Position numbers and translations under genes: made by a program. The notes beneath the pieces are model-generated. The model saw only the letters and a list, made by a program, of their open reading frames with translations, had not been told where the DNA came from and made no database searches. Shown here piece after piece: positions 46,247 through 57,796 of a stretch of DNA of 64,000 bases; position 1 is the first letter of the stretch; each line of letters opens with the position of its first letter. The DNA is from Polyporus tsugae (taxonomy: Eukaryota > Basidiomycota > Agaricomycetes > Polyporales > Polyporaceae): assembly GCA_024305745.1 (NCBI GenBank), contig JAHRBS010000008.1, forward strand, positions 1,922,001 through 1,986,000. Reading direction: 5' to 3'.

Positions 46247-46775
46247 TCAACTCAGTCCAAATTCAGTCTCCATACTCCCCGCTCCGATCCCCATGGTGTA
46301 ACAGATTCCTCTCCGCCATCCTCTCCTCCCTGATTGGCGCGTACCCCCTCGTCTGCCGGCGCAACCACACAACCATAACCGCAACGCCGAGGAGCAGGAT
46401 GATCGCCCCGCCGAGCAGCCCCATGATGATGTAGCTGTTGCGCTCGAGCGTCGACAGGTCCGGCGCCCCGTTCCCATTCGACGTCTCGACGTCAGCGGCC
46501 AGGTTCCCCGCGACGATCCCCGTCTGAGTCGACGCAGGTCGGGGTGACAGTGACACCGACGACTTGCTGCCCGTGCCGGAAGAGCCCGACATCGCGCCCC
46601 CGGTGAAGCAGTAGCGGGAGAAGCACGCCTCGCACACGGCCGTCCGCTTGTGACCACGCCATGCCCGCGCACGCTCGACCACCGCACACGCGACGCACGT
46701 CCCCCACTGCGCGTCCGACTGGGTGAGGTCCGCGTCCGAGGCGTCGCTGATGTACCCGCGTGACGGCGCCGCACC
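46247..46775 (-). pseudogene. Lysophospholipase 3'-end remnant
   Basis: On the minus strand the frame runs from GYISDASDADLTQSDAQWG (partly out of frame) through VVERARAWRGHKRTAVCEAC and FSRYCFTGGAMSG to the membrane helix SYIIMGLLGGAIILLLGVAV and the tail RNLLHHGDRSGEYGD. It lacks the 7-base insertion seen in the copy at 23.03 kb, so this end is the better preserved. The catalytic part is absent: homology stops at about 46775, the end of inverted repeat 2. Confidence 0.8.
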
Positions 46776-47239
46776 AAGCAGGCGAGTGACTGGCGATGTG
46801 GATCCCTCTCGAACCCGGAGATGTCACCTAGATAGCCTTAACTCGAAGACGGTCGCCGTACGTGGGGCAGGGGAAGTTGGTTCTCGCGACGCTCTTCTCG
46901 GTTGACGTCGACGGCGTCTGGGTAGTTATCTGGAGCACTGGATGGGGACCTTTGCGAAGTCGGAGGGATTCGGCGGGGAGGGGAAATTGGATAGGATGGA
47001 ACGAGATGGAAATGCCCGGAGAGAAAGGAGACAGGTCACCCCGCCTAAGATGGATACGACGGAATACTGACTTGGAGATAGGAAGAACACCCTTCCCAAC
47101 AACACCGACCAATCTGTTGGAATATACGGAACAGGGGAAGATGTGAACAAGGATTCGTTGGAACGCATCGAAACGATCGAAGGTTAGTGAACTAAGCCAA
47201 TCCGATGAAGACTGCCCGAGAACGTACTTTGCCCATGCA
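46776..47239. other. Intergenic, no gene seen
   Basis: A long minus-strand frame crosses it, but shows no domain and no coding character. Confidence 0.45.
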
Positions 47240-48173
47240 CTACGTTCCCCACCCGTCCGGGGTTGGTAAGCCATAAATTCTAGGAAGCCTACGCCATATG
47301 GCACGTCGCTCCTCGTTCTCTCGCGCTTTCAAGACTTCCAAGCATGGTGAACACAGTTCGAGGTCTTCTTCCTCCATCCACAGGTCGTATATGGTGTGCC
47401 AGGTGTACAGGTGAGAGTAGCGTCGGGAACGGTTTCGGGCCATTTCATAAAAGCGGTCCATGCAACGACGGCAGGAGTTTCCACCGTCCCATCTTCGCGG
47501 GTCCATCCGTGCGCGACGGATCCACCTAGAATGGAGCAAGCGTAGAGAGCGATAGGAAGCATGCCATGATTGTCGGCGAGGCTGGCTAGATGAACTGCAC
47601 CGATCTCTTGCCCGTCGCCGACGTCGAATGGAGCATCCGCCGTGGGCCATTTCTCTAAATTTTCGGTAAAATAAAGCTTAAGGCGCGCTATGGCTTGACG
47701 TTCGATGAACATGATCTGGTACTTGTGGCCAAGACGCGTCAACGATGAGAACTGGTTGAAGGTGCAGCCGAGTTCGTCGTCCGCTAGAGCGACTCCGAGT
47801 CTGCGTGAGAATGAATAGATGTCCATAATGTTCAAGCGTATGTAACTTACGATGTGCCCTTCTTTGGTAACAGAGCGCGTAGGAGATGCCTCAAATCCTC
47901 CTGTGAGTCGGATAGATGGATCACGGGGTATCCATCATAGAGTTGACCAGCGTCGGGGTTGGCGGTGGTAAACATATCAATGAAGATGGGTGACTGGACC
48001 GCCAAGAGACCGCGATATATCTTGAATGCACGCTTTCCAGCGACCAACACAATGTTGCCGTCCTCAAGCCAGAACTCCTCATCTCGTGTCAGATCGTCAA
48101 ACGATTGCTCCGAGTCCGCACCACCATCGTCCGTCCGGAGGCGCTTGGATGGTCTTCCATGGAAGTCCGACAT
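47240..48173 (-). pseudogene. BTB/POZ-domain protein paralogue, frameshifted
   Basis: The first exon starts MSDFHGRPSKRLRTDDGG and holds the BTB fold (FWLEDGNIVLVAGKRAF, KIYRGLLAVQSPIFIDMF, VIHLSDSQEDLRHLL). The second exon has LTRLGHKYQIMFIERQAI and HLASLADNHGMLPIALY, as in the intact gene at 39131. Near 47477, after GWTREDGTVET, the matching frame changes by one base and resumes as RRCMDRFYEMARNRSRR, LCSPCLEVL and RRLPRIYGLPTPDGW. One apparent base loss therefore breaks an otherwise well-kept gene; a sequencing error there would restore it. It is also shorter than its relative in the region after the frameshift. Confidence 0.7.
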
Positions 48174-48339
48174 AGATGGAAGAACTGATGAGGTACAGGT
48201 TCAAGGAGTATCCAGCGGAGCGAGCGCAGAGAAGCAGCTATACGTAGTATTACGGTGGTGGCTTAGCCCAACCTCGCCGTGTCGGACTTTGCCGAGAGGT
48301 TATTTGTAGCTATTTGCAAGGGGCGATGGTCTCGACCGG

Positions 48340-49240
48340 GTCTCGACTCTCGGTGTGGCGATCTTCCCTTCCGAGTGGATGTCGTCACGGACTCACGGTG
48401 TTCGACAGGTATGTGTTCTCCACTCCGGTCGCTCCGTGCTGAATGATTCATGGGTTCGCAAGTACTGTGGCATGCCTATGAGAAATAGACCTCCAACAGA
48501 TCATTCTTCTGACGTAATTTTGAACATTGAAACACCATGCACGACGACTTCAGTCTTCAGTTTTTCTTCTTGCATGACTTCGTTCACACCATCCACAGGA
48601 TGATTCCCAGTTCGACGACGACAGTTCCCGTACCAAGACGTCTAACCCATCTGGGACGTCCTATCCGGAAACATCTGCGACCGTACCTCCCAATTCTCTC
48701 CCTTGACCCCAATATTCACCGTAGGCCAACTCGCATACGCCATCTTCCCACCCTTGCCCTCCAGCTGGGACATACCGCAAGATGCAAGGCATTCCAGAAC
48801 TCCGGACTATCCTCGCGCGGTGGAGACACGTCCCCTCATGTTTCGCAGCCCGAGCACGGCAGACCACTGACACCTATGGACTGGCTCCGCTAGGCCAGGT
48901 TCCGTACCCGCCCGTTCCGACGGTCAGACTGGCCCGGGTCAGTGCCTGCCGGCGGCGCTCTGTGGCCCCACACCACGGTTCCATCCCGCTTCGCTGCTCC
49001 TCCCGAGAGGTCTGACATCCTGGAACGCGGGGATCTGTTCCTGCACAAAGACACGCGGAACGACCAGTTCCAAACATGGATCTGAGACGGGCGTGAACGA
49101 AGACCGAGGAAGGCGTCCCTCATCCGGTCTTCAACGGCGAGCGGCGCCAGGCTATGGTTCCCCTTCCCAAAGGAGGAGGGCAGATACGAGCTGAACTGGA
49201 TTGTGAAGCACTTGGGGAACAAATACAAGTGCGTAATTTG
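48340..49240 (+). pseudogene. Decayed paralogue of the unknown gene at 56059
   Basis: Several blocks match the gene at 56059-57239 in the same order: a Ser/Thr/Pro-rich start of exon 3 (48600 on), a GDTSPHVSQPEHGRPLTPMD block, APPERSDILERGDLFLHKDT (48990-49060) and FPKEEGRYELNWIVKHLGNK (49160-49220). Stops and shifts between blocks (for example TGA after DQFQTWI) exclude function. It is divergent from the broken BTB gene upstream. Confidence 0.7.
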
Positions 49241-50702
49241 TCGAACACGTCAGACTCCTGTTACTACTGTATCTTTCTGATGGTGCACGCGCCGGTCCTC
49301 TCGTTGGCGGGAGCCCTGCGTCTCCAATGTTCGAGGTTGCGAATGCTCGAGTTCGGAACTACGATTGTGCTTGGTAAGCTTTCAGTCATCCGCCGCCACC
49401 GCCAGATACTTATGGACAACTGGTCTTAGACCCAGACGATTCCCTCAGAAAGTTTGATAAAATCATGTACCCACCTCCCGTTATGATTATCTTTCGTTCA
49501 GGACTTTTCCAAAACCTTGGGCATGCGAACGCACCACGTCTAGCAAGGACCCAGAATGACGCGTTGTCCCCGGTTCCTTCCGGATGCCTACGAAATCATC
49601 GGATAAAACCAGGTACTGGGGTGCGGTACGGGGCCCGGGGCTGATGGGCACGAGCATCTTAAGTGGGGGCATACAATAAATATCATGATTGGGAACCGGT
49701 TGTCAGGCTGCTCAGGCAGTGCCGGTTCTCGGTCAGAACGTCATCATTCCTATCAACGTCGGTGCACAATTGGGATGGATGTCATAGGCGAATATTGGGT
49801 GAAATGATGTCGCAACTTAGCCTCTAGACCAACCGTCCACGCTGAGAGGGATACACAGAAGCGTCCCGCAAGGGCATACCATCCCTTCCGGGTTGGCCTA
49901 TGTAAAACACGTTTCATCAATATCAAACAGCGCAACGCCTCCATTTGCTCTGCTTCTTCAACACCGTATCTATTTACGAGTATTGTATGTAGCCTCGACC
50001 TCGAGGTCCTGTGAGTACGCTTCTCATCATTCTATGAGAAGCTCGCGGTGAACTGAACGGGAGACATCCGGTGTTTCATCCACCCACCATCGAGAATCGT
50101 ACCGACCTCCTTTTGATTGTGTCCCATTGCGATACCTAGAACGCGCGCGCGTTTCAGGTAGGATCTCGTTCAGCATGCGAAGATGCCATGGTGCATCCGA
50201 GTCGCCGCTTGAACTTGAAGCTGGAACCAACCACTCGCAATACTTACCCATACCCAGGAAAAATAACAGCCTTCTGTACGCAGATTGAAATAGAGCAAGG
50301 GAACCAGGGACACTGGCATGGGTAGTCGCCACCGGAGGTGTATTGATCCTTCACGTCGGCAGCCCATGGAGCGAAGGCTCGTGCTACTGTCCACATGTGG
50401 CGGTGAATCAGACCCAGTGTGTCGGATACTCCCACGACTGGCACTGGCACCTCTAGGCTCTGCCGCTGCAGTACTTACTATCATTTCTCTCAAACGTGCA
50501 CATCCAGGTCTCCTTCCACCAGGGCCATCTCCGCCGACGCGTTTTGGCTGTCGCCGTGCCACAACACAGAACTCATTCCTCCCAACAACCCAACCATCAA
50601 CCATCGCGCTAGTTACCACCTTGTGAGCTTGTCGGTCTCCAGATATAAAAGCACATCGTCAAGCATCTATCTGTAAGTTTCCAACCCACTTTCAGTCTCC
50701 TC
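49241..50702. other. Intergenic, no gene seen
   Basis: About 1.4 kb without supportable genes on either strand. The final part, 50600-50700, holds a likely core promoter (GATATAAAAGC near 50640) 60 bp before the kinase gene start. Confidence 0.5.
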
Positions 50703-53700
50703 ATGTCTTCCAACGACTCTAACAGCTCTTCCGACATTCAAGTCCCCTCAGTCGCTGCCTCCCCTCCTCCTTCATCTCGGTTTCAGACTCCCCAGTCTCC
50801 TAGCGATCCTAGCATTTCAGACCGCGAGGATATCCCTTGTCCACGGTCGGATCGTCCTGCTCAGCCTCCGCACACACCTCCACCTTCAAAGTCACGTCCT
50901 GTATTCGATGGGGACGTCAAAGAGACGCCACTGAAGACCAATCCTCTCAATCTCGACCGCTTTTCTGTCAAGGCTCTTACTCCCAAAGAGTTACGGCCCA
51001 GTCCCGTAGCTCCCTCTGATACAATGAGCCGATGGCGTCAGTTCTCGATGGACAGCTGGATGGACAAGTTTTGTCCTGGCGACCGTACCACCCAGGAGGC
51101 TCTGACCCCGTTGCCTCAAGATATCAAAGATAACCTGAAGGCGATCACTGACAAGGTTTTCGCAAAGTATCTCGAGGGCAAGTCCTTTGACACGCTCGGT
51201 AAAGAAGCCAAGATGTACGCTCCGATTGTGAGTCACCACATCTCGGCCTTAGTTGACTTCTATATGCTAATCGCATACATAGAACGCTCTCATCCAGGGT
51301 ATCCTTGACGAGTACGGGTTGAAAGACCTTGAGGCGCTAGATACTGCCAATCATAAGATGGACGACGGCGGCTACGACAAGCATGCGACCATTCCAGACT
51401 GCGGTATTTACCGTGTCAATGACCAGGCGCGCCGAGCCACTGTGCTCCTCCCGAAACACCTGAGGAAAAGCAATATGGATCCAGAGCTGAAGGCGGAACG
51501 AGCTCCTCATCTCGCTCGTCGCTCTTGGCATTGGATCGACGTCCTCATGGAGGCAAAGTGGTCTCCCGAGTTTTCGGCGTTCTACACCGATGATCATGGG
51601 ACGGACTTCATTCGTGACTCCATCAAGGGCAGGGAAGCGCTCGGACAGGTCGCCGAGTACATGACCCACATCTTCAGGTGTCAGCACCGCACATTTGCTT
51701 TCGCCATCTACTTTGTCCAAGACAAGGCGCGCTTTCTGTATTTCGATCGTACCGGCGCCGCCGTCTCCCACTGGTGCTTCTTTGAGAAGGATCTCTACCT
51801 CCAGGCGTTCGTCTACAGGCTTGCGAAAGCGAGTCTCGCAGACCGCGGCCATGACCCCACCGCGACGCTCGTTCCCTTCGATTCGCAAGATGCTCAGAAC
51901 TTCCGTGCTTCCGTCGACGGTCTTGCAGAGTCGTCGCTGTTGCGAAAGTGGGTCGTGGACTCGACCAAGTCTAGTTGTCCCATCTATAAGCTGAAGGCTA
52001 CCTCCGTGACTCGCGATGCTTCCGGAGCTTCTATATCCCGCGACTTCCTCGTTGGACGTCCATACTTCTCTAGTGACACGCTCGTGGGGCGCTGCACCAG
52101 GGCATATATCGCCTTCGACCCTGTCGAGAAGAGCCACTGTTTTCTCAAGGATTACTGGCGCCCCGTAGTCGTTGACCGCACGCGCCCGGAGCACGAAGTC
52201 TACGAGCGGTTGTACGCCGGGCTCGAAGCTAATGACAAGACCACCAAGAACTTGCCCACCTTGGTCTGTGCTGGAGACCTCGACGGGCACAACGCACAGA
52301 AGAGTCGCGTGGACGCCGAAATTAGGACCAACCAGAATGCCAGTGCGCCCCCCGTTCCCCGAACCCACTACCGCTTGGTCCTTCGTGAAGTGGGTGTTCC
52401 CTTGGAGAAGTTCCCCAACTTCAAGACATTGTTAAACTTGATATTGCAAGCTGTTGATAGTGAGTTGCGTGATTATTCTCTCATGGAGGGTTTCTACTCA
52501 CCGCCAGTGGTGCTATACTAGCGCATGCCAACGCATGGGAGTACGCAGGGGTGCTTCATCGCGATATCAGTGTTGGGAACATTCTCATCAAGTTTGACTG
52601 GGAGAAGAACAAGGTAGTCGGTTCTATGCTCTGCGACTGGGATCTTAGCAAATATGGGGAGGACCTGGGAACAGACCCTACCCAACCGGACCGTACTGTG
52701 AGTTGAGCCGAGGTATATTGACTTCGACAAACTCTAATATTTACAACACAGGGAACATGGCAATTCAAATCTGCGATGTCCCTCCTCTTTCCCTGGAAAG
52801 CTTATGAACTTGCTGACGATGTCGAGTCTTTTATCCACGTTCTCAACTACCTCGTCCTCAAGTATCATCCCACTAACCTCGGCTCTGAGCTCGAGGGCCA
52901 CATTGTGGCCTTCTTTGGGTTCCACGAAGTCCATCACCATATTCATTATGGTGGGAAGACCAAGTGGCGGCTCTTAGAGGATGCCGACAAGGCTCCATAC
53001 AAAGTCGTCGGCAAAGGAAGGGACCCTCTGCAGGCGCTCATAGACAGCCTTGCGTCCTTGTGCCACAATCAGTACCTGCTGAAGCGACCCTTCATCGACA
53101 ACTATCTCTCCGAATTTGAGCACCCCTTCCCCTTCCCCTTGTCCCAGCATGCAAAACAGCCGCAAGCTACCGAGCCTGCTGTCACCACCGACGAACCACT
53201 GGATCCATTCCACTTTGAATGGGTTGATGATCCTGCCAGTCACTCCGAGTCCGAGTCGAAGACAGACTCCGGATCCAGTGATTTGCCTACTTTCTCCAAG
53301 GCAGTCTCGCCACCACCCCCTTCATTCAAGCCTGAAACTACCCTCCAGGATCATCGGGGGCTTCTGGCGGCGTTAAGGGCTGCCAATAGATTTGGCAATT
53401 GGGACATGGGCGACAAAGGCGAGGATCAGTTCGAGCGCTTCCAAAGCCTCACCGGCCGGAGTGGCAAGCTGCCCTTCAAGTCTAGCTTTTCGACCTCCGA
53501 ACAGTTCTTTGCGACCTCCTCTGGGCCTCCGAGTGCCACTAAGCGGCGCAGGCTTCCAAGGCGAAAGCCAACGAAGCGTCGGAAGGGATTAACTGGGGAC
53601 TTGGATGAGGACGTGGCAGCCGGCTGCGCCGTCTCGGAGGACACAAACGAAGACGAGGACGAGCCTGAGAACCCGCCGGGCCAGGAGGAAAACGTCGAGG

Positions 53701-53738
53701 AGGGTGAGGGTGAGACTGGGAAGGGTCGCGGCGACTAG
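50703..53738 (+). CDS. FunK1-type fungal protein kinase
   Basis: Exons 50703-51227, 51283-52459, 52522-52697 and 52752-53738 join in frame to 954 residues. A Ser/Pro-rich N-terminus (about 110 residues) leads to the FunK1 region. The catalytic loop HRDISVGNILI and the DFG-equivalent CDWDLSKYG lie in exon 3; the GTWQFKSA activation segment starts exon 4. The acceptor at 52521 is set by the frame DTHANAWEYAGVLHRDIS. The C-terminal 180 residues are disordered, with basic (RRRLPRRKPTKRR) then strongly acidic parts. Known: FunK1 kinases are a large Agaricomycete-expanded family related to eukaryotic protein kinases, with mostly unknown targets. The extended tail is characteristic of only some members. 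All key kinase residues seen are intact. Confidence 0.9.
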
Positions 53739-55190
53739 GGCGGAGACGAATGGGACTCGGGTCTGCGGCTCCCGGGGATGTCAAGTTGCCAAAACGGCAC
53801 GATAGGCGCTATGATCATGTACAAGTCTGTTTCTGTAAGCTCGCGTCTGGCATATCTCAATGTTCTGTAGAAAGAACTCAGATGTTTCAGCCCATCTGGT
53901 TGGAGTAGTTCAAGGCCCAAGCTTCAAATATGGACGCGAAGACGAGCGTCGAGATTGACATCTTCGGAGCAAAGATGGTCATGTCAGCTCCGAGTCGACT
54001 CTGACGCCTCGTCGGACCGCAGGACAGACAACATGGAAGGCATACATTTAGGACATGGTATTGAGGCTGTAGACACTTGCGGCAAGCATCAGAGTTGGCA
54101 GCCGTATCGCAATACCTATACTAGCATCGGCCGTAACTGGAGCTGCGCATCGACGTTTTCCCCGAAGGGAGTGCTGATTGGGCCATTAGTGTATTTACAC
54201 GTTTCGTACGTACTGACTCCAGTCTCCAGTAGGTGGTTCCGGATGCTCCACGCGTCACGGCCGCCGCGGCCACACAACACTCAGCCATCCTGCGCGAGCC
54301 CCTCCGAGTCCAGCGGATCGTCGGGCTACTAGTGATTTCGACCGACCCCAGGGGTACCGCCGGGTGAGAGCCTTACCGTCGCCGTGCCCCCTTCCCTTCA
54401 GTCTTATGAGTGACCGGCGGGAGACATTGAGCCCGCAGTGCCGGCTGCGATTGAAGCGCAATGAAATCGCACATTTTGAACGGTTTTCGAATGTCGCCGA
54501 ATCGCCGCAAAAAAACCAGCTGCGTTCGACGCGGGGTGATGCACGGGCCTGGAAAATCAACATTAGCATATGCAGAGACGCAGGCGTCGCGAGCGAGGTG
54601 CAGTTTTCTGACTCACCGCACACAGAGCTCCAGCCCGCGCACTCCCGATGCCGTTCTACGGCTCACCGGTCATCATCCGAGGGTCGTCTGGCCTCGATTG
54701 GGGTGCCTCGGATGACGGCCGGTTGATCCTGGGCGGGACGCGGTAGGGACAGGATGGGCGCTGGTGAGACGGTGCCAAGTGCAATGAAATCGTCGATTTC
54801 TGACACCCGCCGGAGCCGTGTAAAACAGGGTGGGTGCGTCTTGTAGGTATTCGTGGATACTGAGACGACACTCGCGTCGGCTGCACGATGTAGTACGCTT
54901 AAGATATTGCGGAATTTGCGGGTGCGGCATTGCGATGCGATTTCGCGCACAGGTCGCCCAGCGCGCGAAGTCGTGCGTAAGAGATGGTGAATGAATTGCG
55001 GGCATCGTGGCTATCAAATGCGGCTCGAAATCCGTGGGCCGATGGCAGGAAAAGGACGTATCGGACTCGGCTCACCTGCGCGGATAGGCGCCGATGTTGA
55101 GCCCTCCACGGAAGCGGACGCTCGTTCCTCCCGCACCTACGTTACCGAGGGCTAGTGTGAGCCCCATTCGACACAATGAGATTGGTTTCT
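53739..55190. other. Intergenic, no gene seen
   Basis: GC-rich sequence with short frames on both strands. None shows introns or a domain. An A-run at about 54509-54515 and several CGATTTC/GAAATCG words recur, without a clear repeat unit. Confidence 0.4.
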
Positions 55191-55239
55191 TGCTTACCTG
55201 GCCTGTCTCGCGGTAGTTTGACCGTGAGAAGTGCACCAG

Positions 55240-55335
55240 GTGGCAGCCCCGCCTTGAGACGTCGTTTCTCGCACATGGTGCCCAGTGGGGCAGATCGCAT
55301 ACGCGATGGCCAGCGTCATGAGGGAGCCGTGACTA
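55240..55335 (+). pseudogene. Tiny MFS-transporter fragment
   Basis: GTGCCCAGTGGGGCAGATCG, continuing through ATACGCGATGGCCAGCGTCA, lines up with the start of the better-preserved MFS remnant at 57365-57440 (GGVQIAYAAIPVIKTLQEP). It is too short and shifted to code. The match is by eye and modest. Confidence 0.35.
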
Positions 55336-56058
55336 TCTCTTACAGACGTTAAGACATTTCGCTGGCCATGGGAGAGAATATATGCGACATCAAACTTACC
55401 TGTGAGCAGCGGGCGGAGTAACGTCGAGGCTTCTGTTTGCCCCGCCGCCCGTTCCTTCCGCACCTGCGTCACTCGCGGCTTCTTCGAGATGATGTGAAGT
55501 CGTCGAGGCAGTTTCCTAGCTCGCCTGTTTTGTTTGACGATGTTATCGAAGCCGGGAAGGTGGTGGGTCGCGGATCACGAACGGGGGACGACGCCGTGAA
55601 AAGTGAGGAGACACGCGTCTATTCAGCAGCCAATCACAACTCGTGAAACGCGGTTGTGGCGTCGGCGTCTGTGGCATCCTATCCCGGACGCGTAGGTAGG
55701 TTTCCAAGCTTGTCCTGGCAGCGTCCACCACTCTCACTTTGGTATGGGCAACCTCGACAGGCTCAATGCTTTACGCAATCGATCCAGTCGTCCTTTGTAA
55801 GCACTCACTAGTCCTGCTCAGTGCTCTCGTCAGTGCAAGATGATGTCACGCACCTCGTGGATGCCTCGCGAGGCCTCGGAGGCTTGAGCCAAGGGTTGCT
55901 TTGTTCAACTGAAGTCCCTCCGGTCCGTATGTTACAGTCCTAGAAGCAGATCTGAGCTTACACGAGGTATGCATTTGACGCTCATTCGGGGTACTTCTCG
56001 TCTCTGACTTTTAGTGTTCCATCCCCACTATACACCTGTCTTCCTCTTCCAACGAAAT
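55336..56058. other. Intergenic, no gene seen
   Basis: Upstream region of the gene at 56059; no supportable feature. Confidence 0.4.
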
Positions 56059-57239
56059 ATGTTCCACTTCTTCGGACGTCTCTTCAAGCGCACTTTCCGT
56101 ACCAGCCATGAAGACCATCCTGACCGCGGATCTATTGGCGGGAAGACTCGACGCAAAGTACAGATCTTTGTTAACGGGCAAGTGCCACTCGCTGAAGATG
56201 ACCTTCGGATAATGAGGAAGGTACGTGACCGTTACCTCACTCACGGTCTCGCCGTATCTCACATTTTTCTTGCGTATGACAGAAGAGGACGTTCAAAACA
56301 AAGAGAGTGGAGGTCATCTTCGACAGGTCTGTGCTCTCCATTTTGGTCACTCCTTGGTTAACAATTCATCACGGCTTGCGCTGCATGTCTAAATAGCTCT
56401 CCAACGGAGTCTTTGGACATCCTTTTGAACATTGAAGTACCTGACTTTGTGATGCACGACAACGTCAGTCCTTCGCTTTATTCTTGTGTTAATTTATTCA
56501 CGCCATCTACAGGAACTTGATCCCCAGTCCGACGACGACGGCTCCCGTACTACGACGTCTGATCCGTCCGGGGCATCCAATCCGGGAACGTCTGCAACCG
56601 TATCTCCCGACTCTTCCCTCCCGTTGTCCCAATCGCCACCGTCGGCCACCTCGCATACTCCATACCAGCCTTGCTCTCTCCTCCCCCGTTGGAGACACAC
56701 CGCCCGGGCCCGAGCACAGCGGACCACTAACACCCACGGACTCGGTCTGCCATGCCGGGTTCCGCACCCGCCCGTTCCGACGATCAGACGTGCCCAAGTC
56801 GATGCCTGCCGGAAACACCCGGTGGTACTACACCACAGCTCCATTCGCTGCTCCGCCCGAGCGGTTCGACCTCCTGGAACGCGGGGACCTCTTCCTGCAC
56901 GAAGACACGCGCAGCGACCAGTCCCAGGCGTGGATGTGGGACGGGGTGTGGGCTAGGACCAAGGAAGGCGTGCCCCATCCGGTGTTCGGTGGAAAGCGAC
57001 GCTTGTGGTTCCGCTTCGTGAAGGAGGAGGGCAGATACGAGCCGAACTGGATTGTGAAGAACTCGTGGAACAAGTACAAAGGGACACAGCGTCAGGAGAT
57101 GGAAAGGCAGGTGGGTGCCTTAAGTCGCTGTTCTTGTCTTTCTGATGGTGCGCGCGTCACCGTCCTCTCGTCAGCGGGATCCCTGCATCCCCGATGTTCA
57201 AGGGTGTCAATGCGCGAGTTCGGAACTAGACTGAAATGA
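56059..57239 (+). CDS. Unknown protein with Trp-rich C-terminal module
   Basis: Exon 1 (56059-56220) encodes MFHFFGRLFKRTFRTSHED ... KVQIFVNGQVPLAEDDLRI. A 44-nt exon 2 (56283-56326) encodes KRTFKTKRVEVIFD. A third exon starts about 56513. The region from about 56700 carries the part conserved with the relic at 48.3-49.2 kb: PERFDLLERGDLFLHED, WMWDGVWARTKEGVPHP, LWFRFVKEEGRYEPNWIVKN and KYKGTQRQEMERQ. The first part of exon 3 is open in two frames: a Ser/Thr/Pro-rich one starting ELDPQSDDDG and one starting NLIPSPTTTAP that leads directly into the conserved block. The true splice plan there is uncertain. After EMERQ (57112) a donor-like GTGGGT suggests another intron rather than read-through to 57239. 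Family not recognised. Confidence 0.55.
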
Positions 57240-57359
57240 TGTTAGCCAGTCTTTGAGACTGCATATACCGATATAAACGCACTCATGGGCTCTACGTAGT
57301 TCTTAGAGCAAGCTCCGCAATTTTTCTCTTCCGTGTCCCCCTCCCAACAACTTGTGATG

Positions 57360-57655
57360 TGCTCTTCCCAGCGGGCGGCGTGCAGATCGCGTACGCGGCG
57401 ATCCCCGTCATCAAGACGCTGCAGGAGCCGCTACGGCGCGAGGTGCAGGACGCGTTCGCGGAGAGCCGCAGGTGGTGTGGCAGGCGATGATCGGGCTGCT
57501 GTCGGTCGCGATGATATACGGGAGGTGGCGATGCAGAAGATGACGGACGAGCGGTATGGGCTGGATGAGAATCAGAATGCGAATGTGCGGGGCGTGGAGG
57601 TAAGGACAGGGTTGGAGAAGCAAGGTGGTGCGGAGGTGCAGCAGGCTTCTTGACG
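57360..57655 (+). pseudogene. MFS drug-transporter C-terminal remnant
   Basis: FPAGGVQIAYAAIPVIKTLQ, EPLRREVQDAFAES, then with shifts VVWQAMIGLLSVAMIYG and MTDERYGLDENQN resemble the end of fungal drug:H+ antiporters (a ...LREEVRAAFADS-VVWQ...TDE-GL-E pattern). At least two frameshifts occur (near 57470 and 57525) and no upstream transporter body exists, so it is a fragment. A smaller relative is at 55240. Confidence 0.6.
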
Positions 57656-57796
57656 TGCACTGTTGCGAGGGGTGTCACGTATGGCGGGGACACGACTCTA
57701 CGATACGAAGTTGTTAATTATGGGTCGGTGGACCTAGAGATACCCATTTGTGTACATTATCACGGTCAACATGATTCCCTACTTTCGCTCTCGACA

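Larger units (their letters stand above)
40615..46775. repeat. Inverted repeat 2, right arm
   Basis: Mirror of about 22730-27660, with the glycine-zipper gene on the plus strand and the lysophospholipase end on the minus strand. Homology is broken by an extra segment at about 41300-42650 and by smaller indels (for example near 43050-43650). The outer end at about 46775 cuts the lysophospholipase within its last large exon. Confidence 0.8.

Noticed and set aside
46828..47304. 158-codon minus-strand frame
   Set aside because: No recognisable domain; overlaps the end of the BTB relic and the edge of inverted repeat 2.
51337..52368. 343-codon minus-strand frame
   Set aside because: Antisense to the FunK1 kinase exon, whose conserved motifs and splice sites are on the plus strand.
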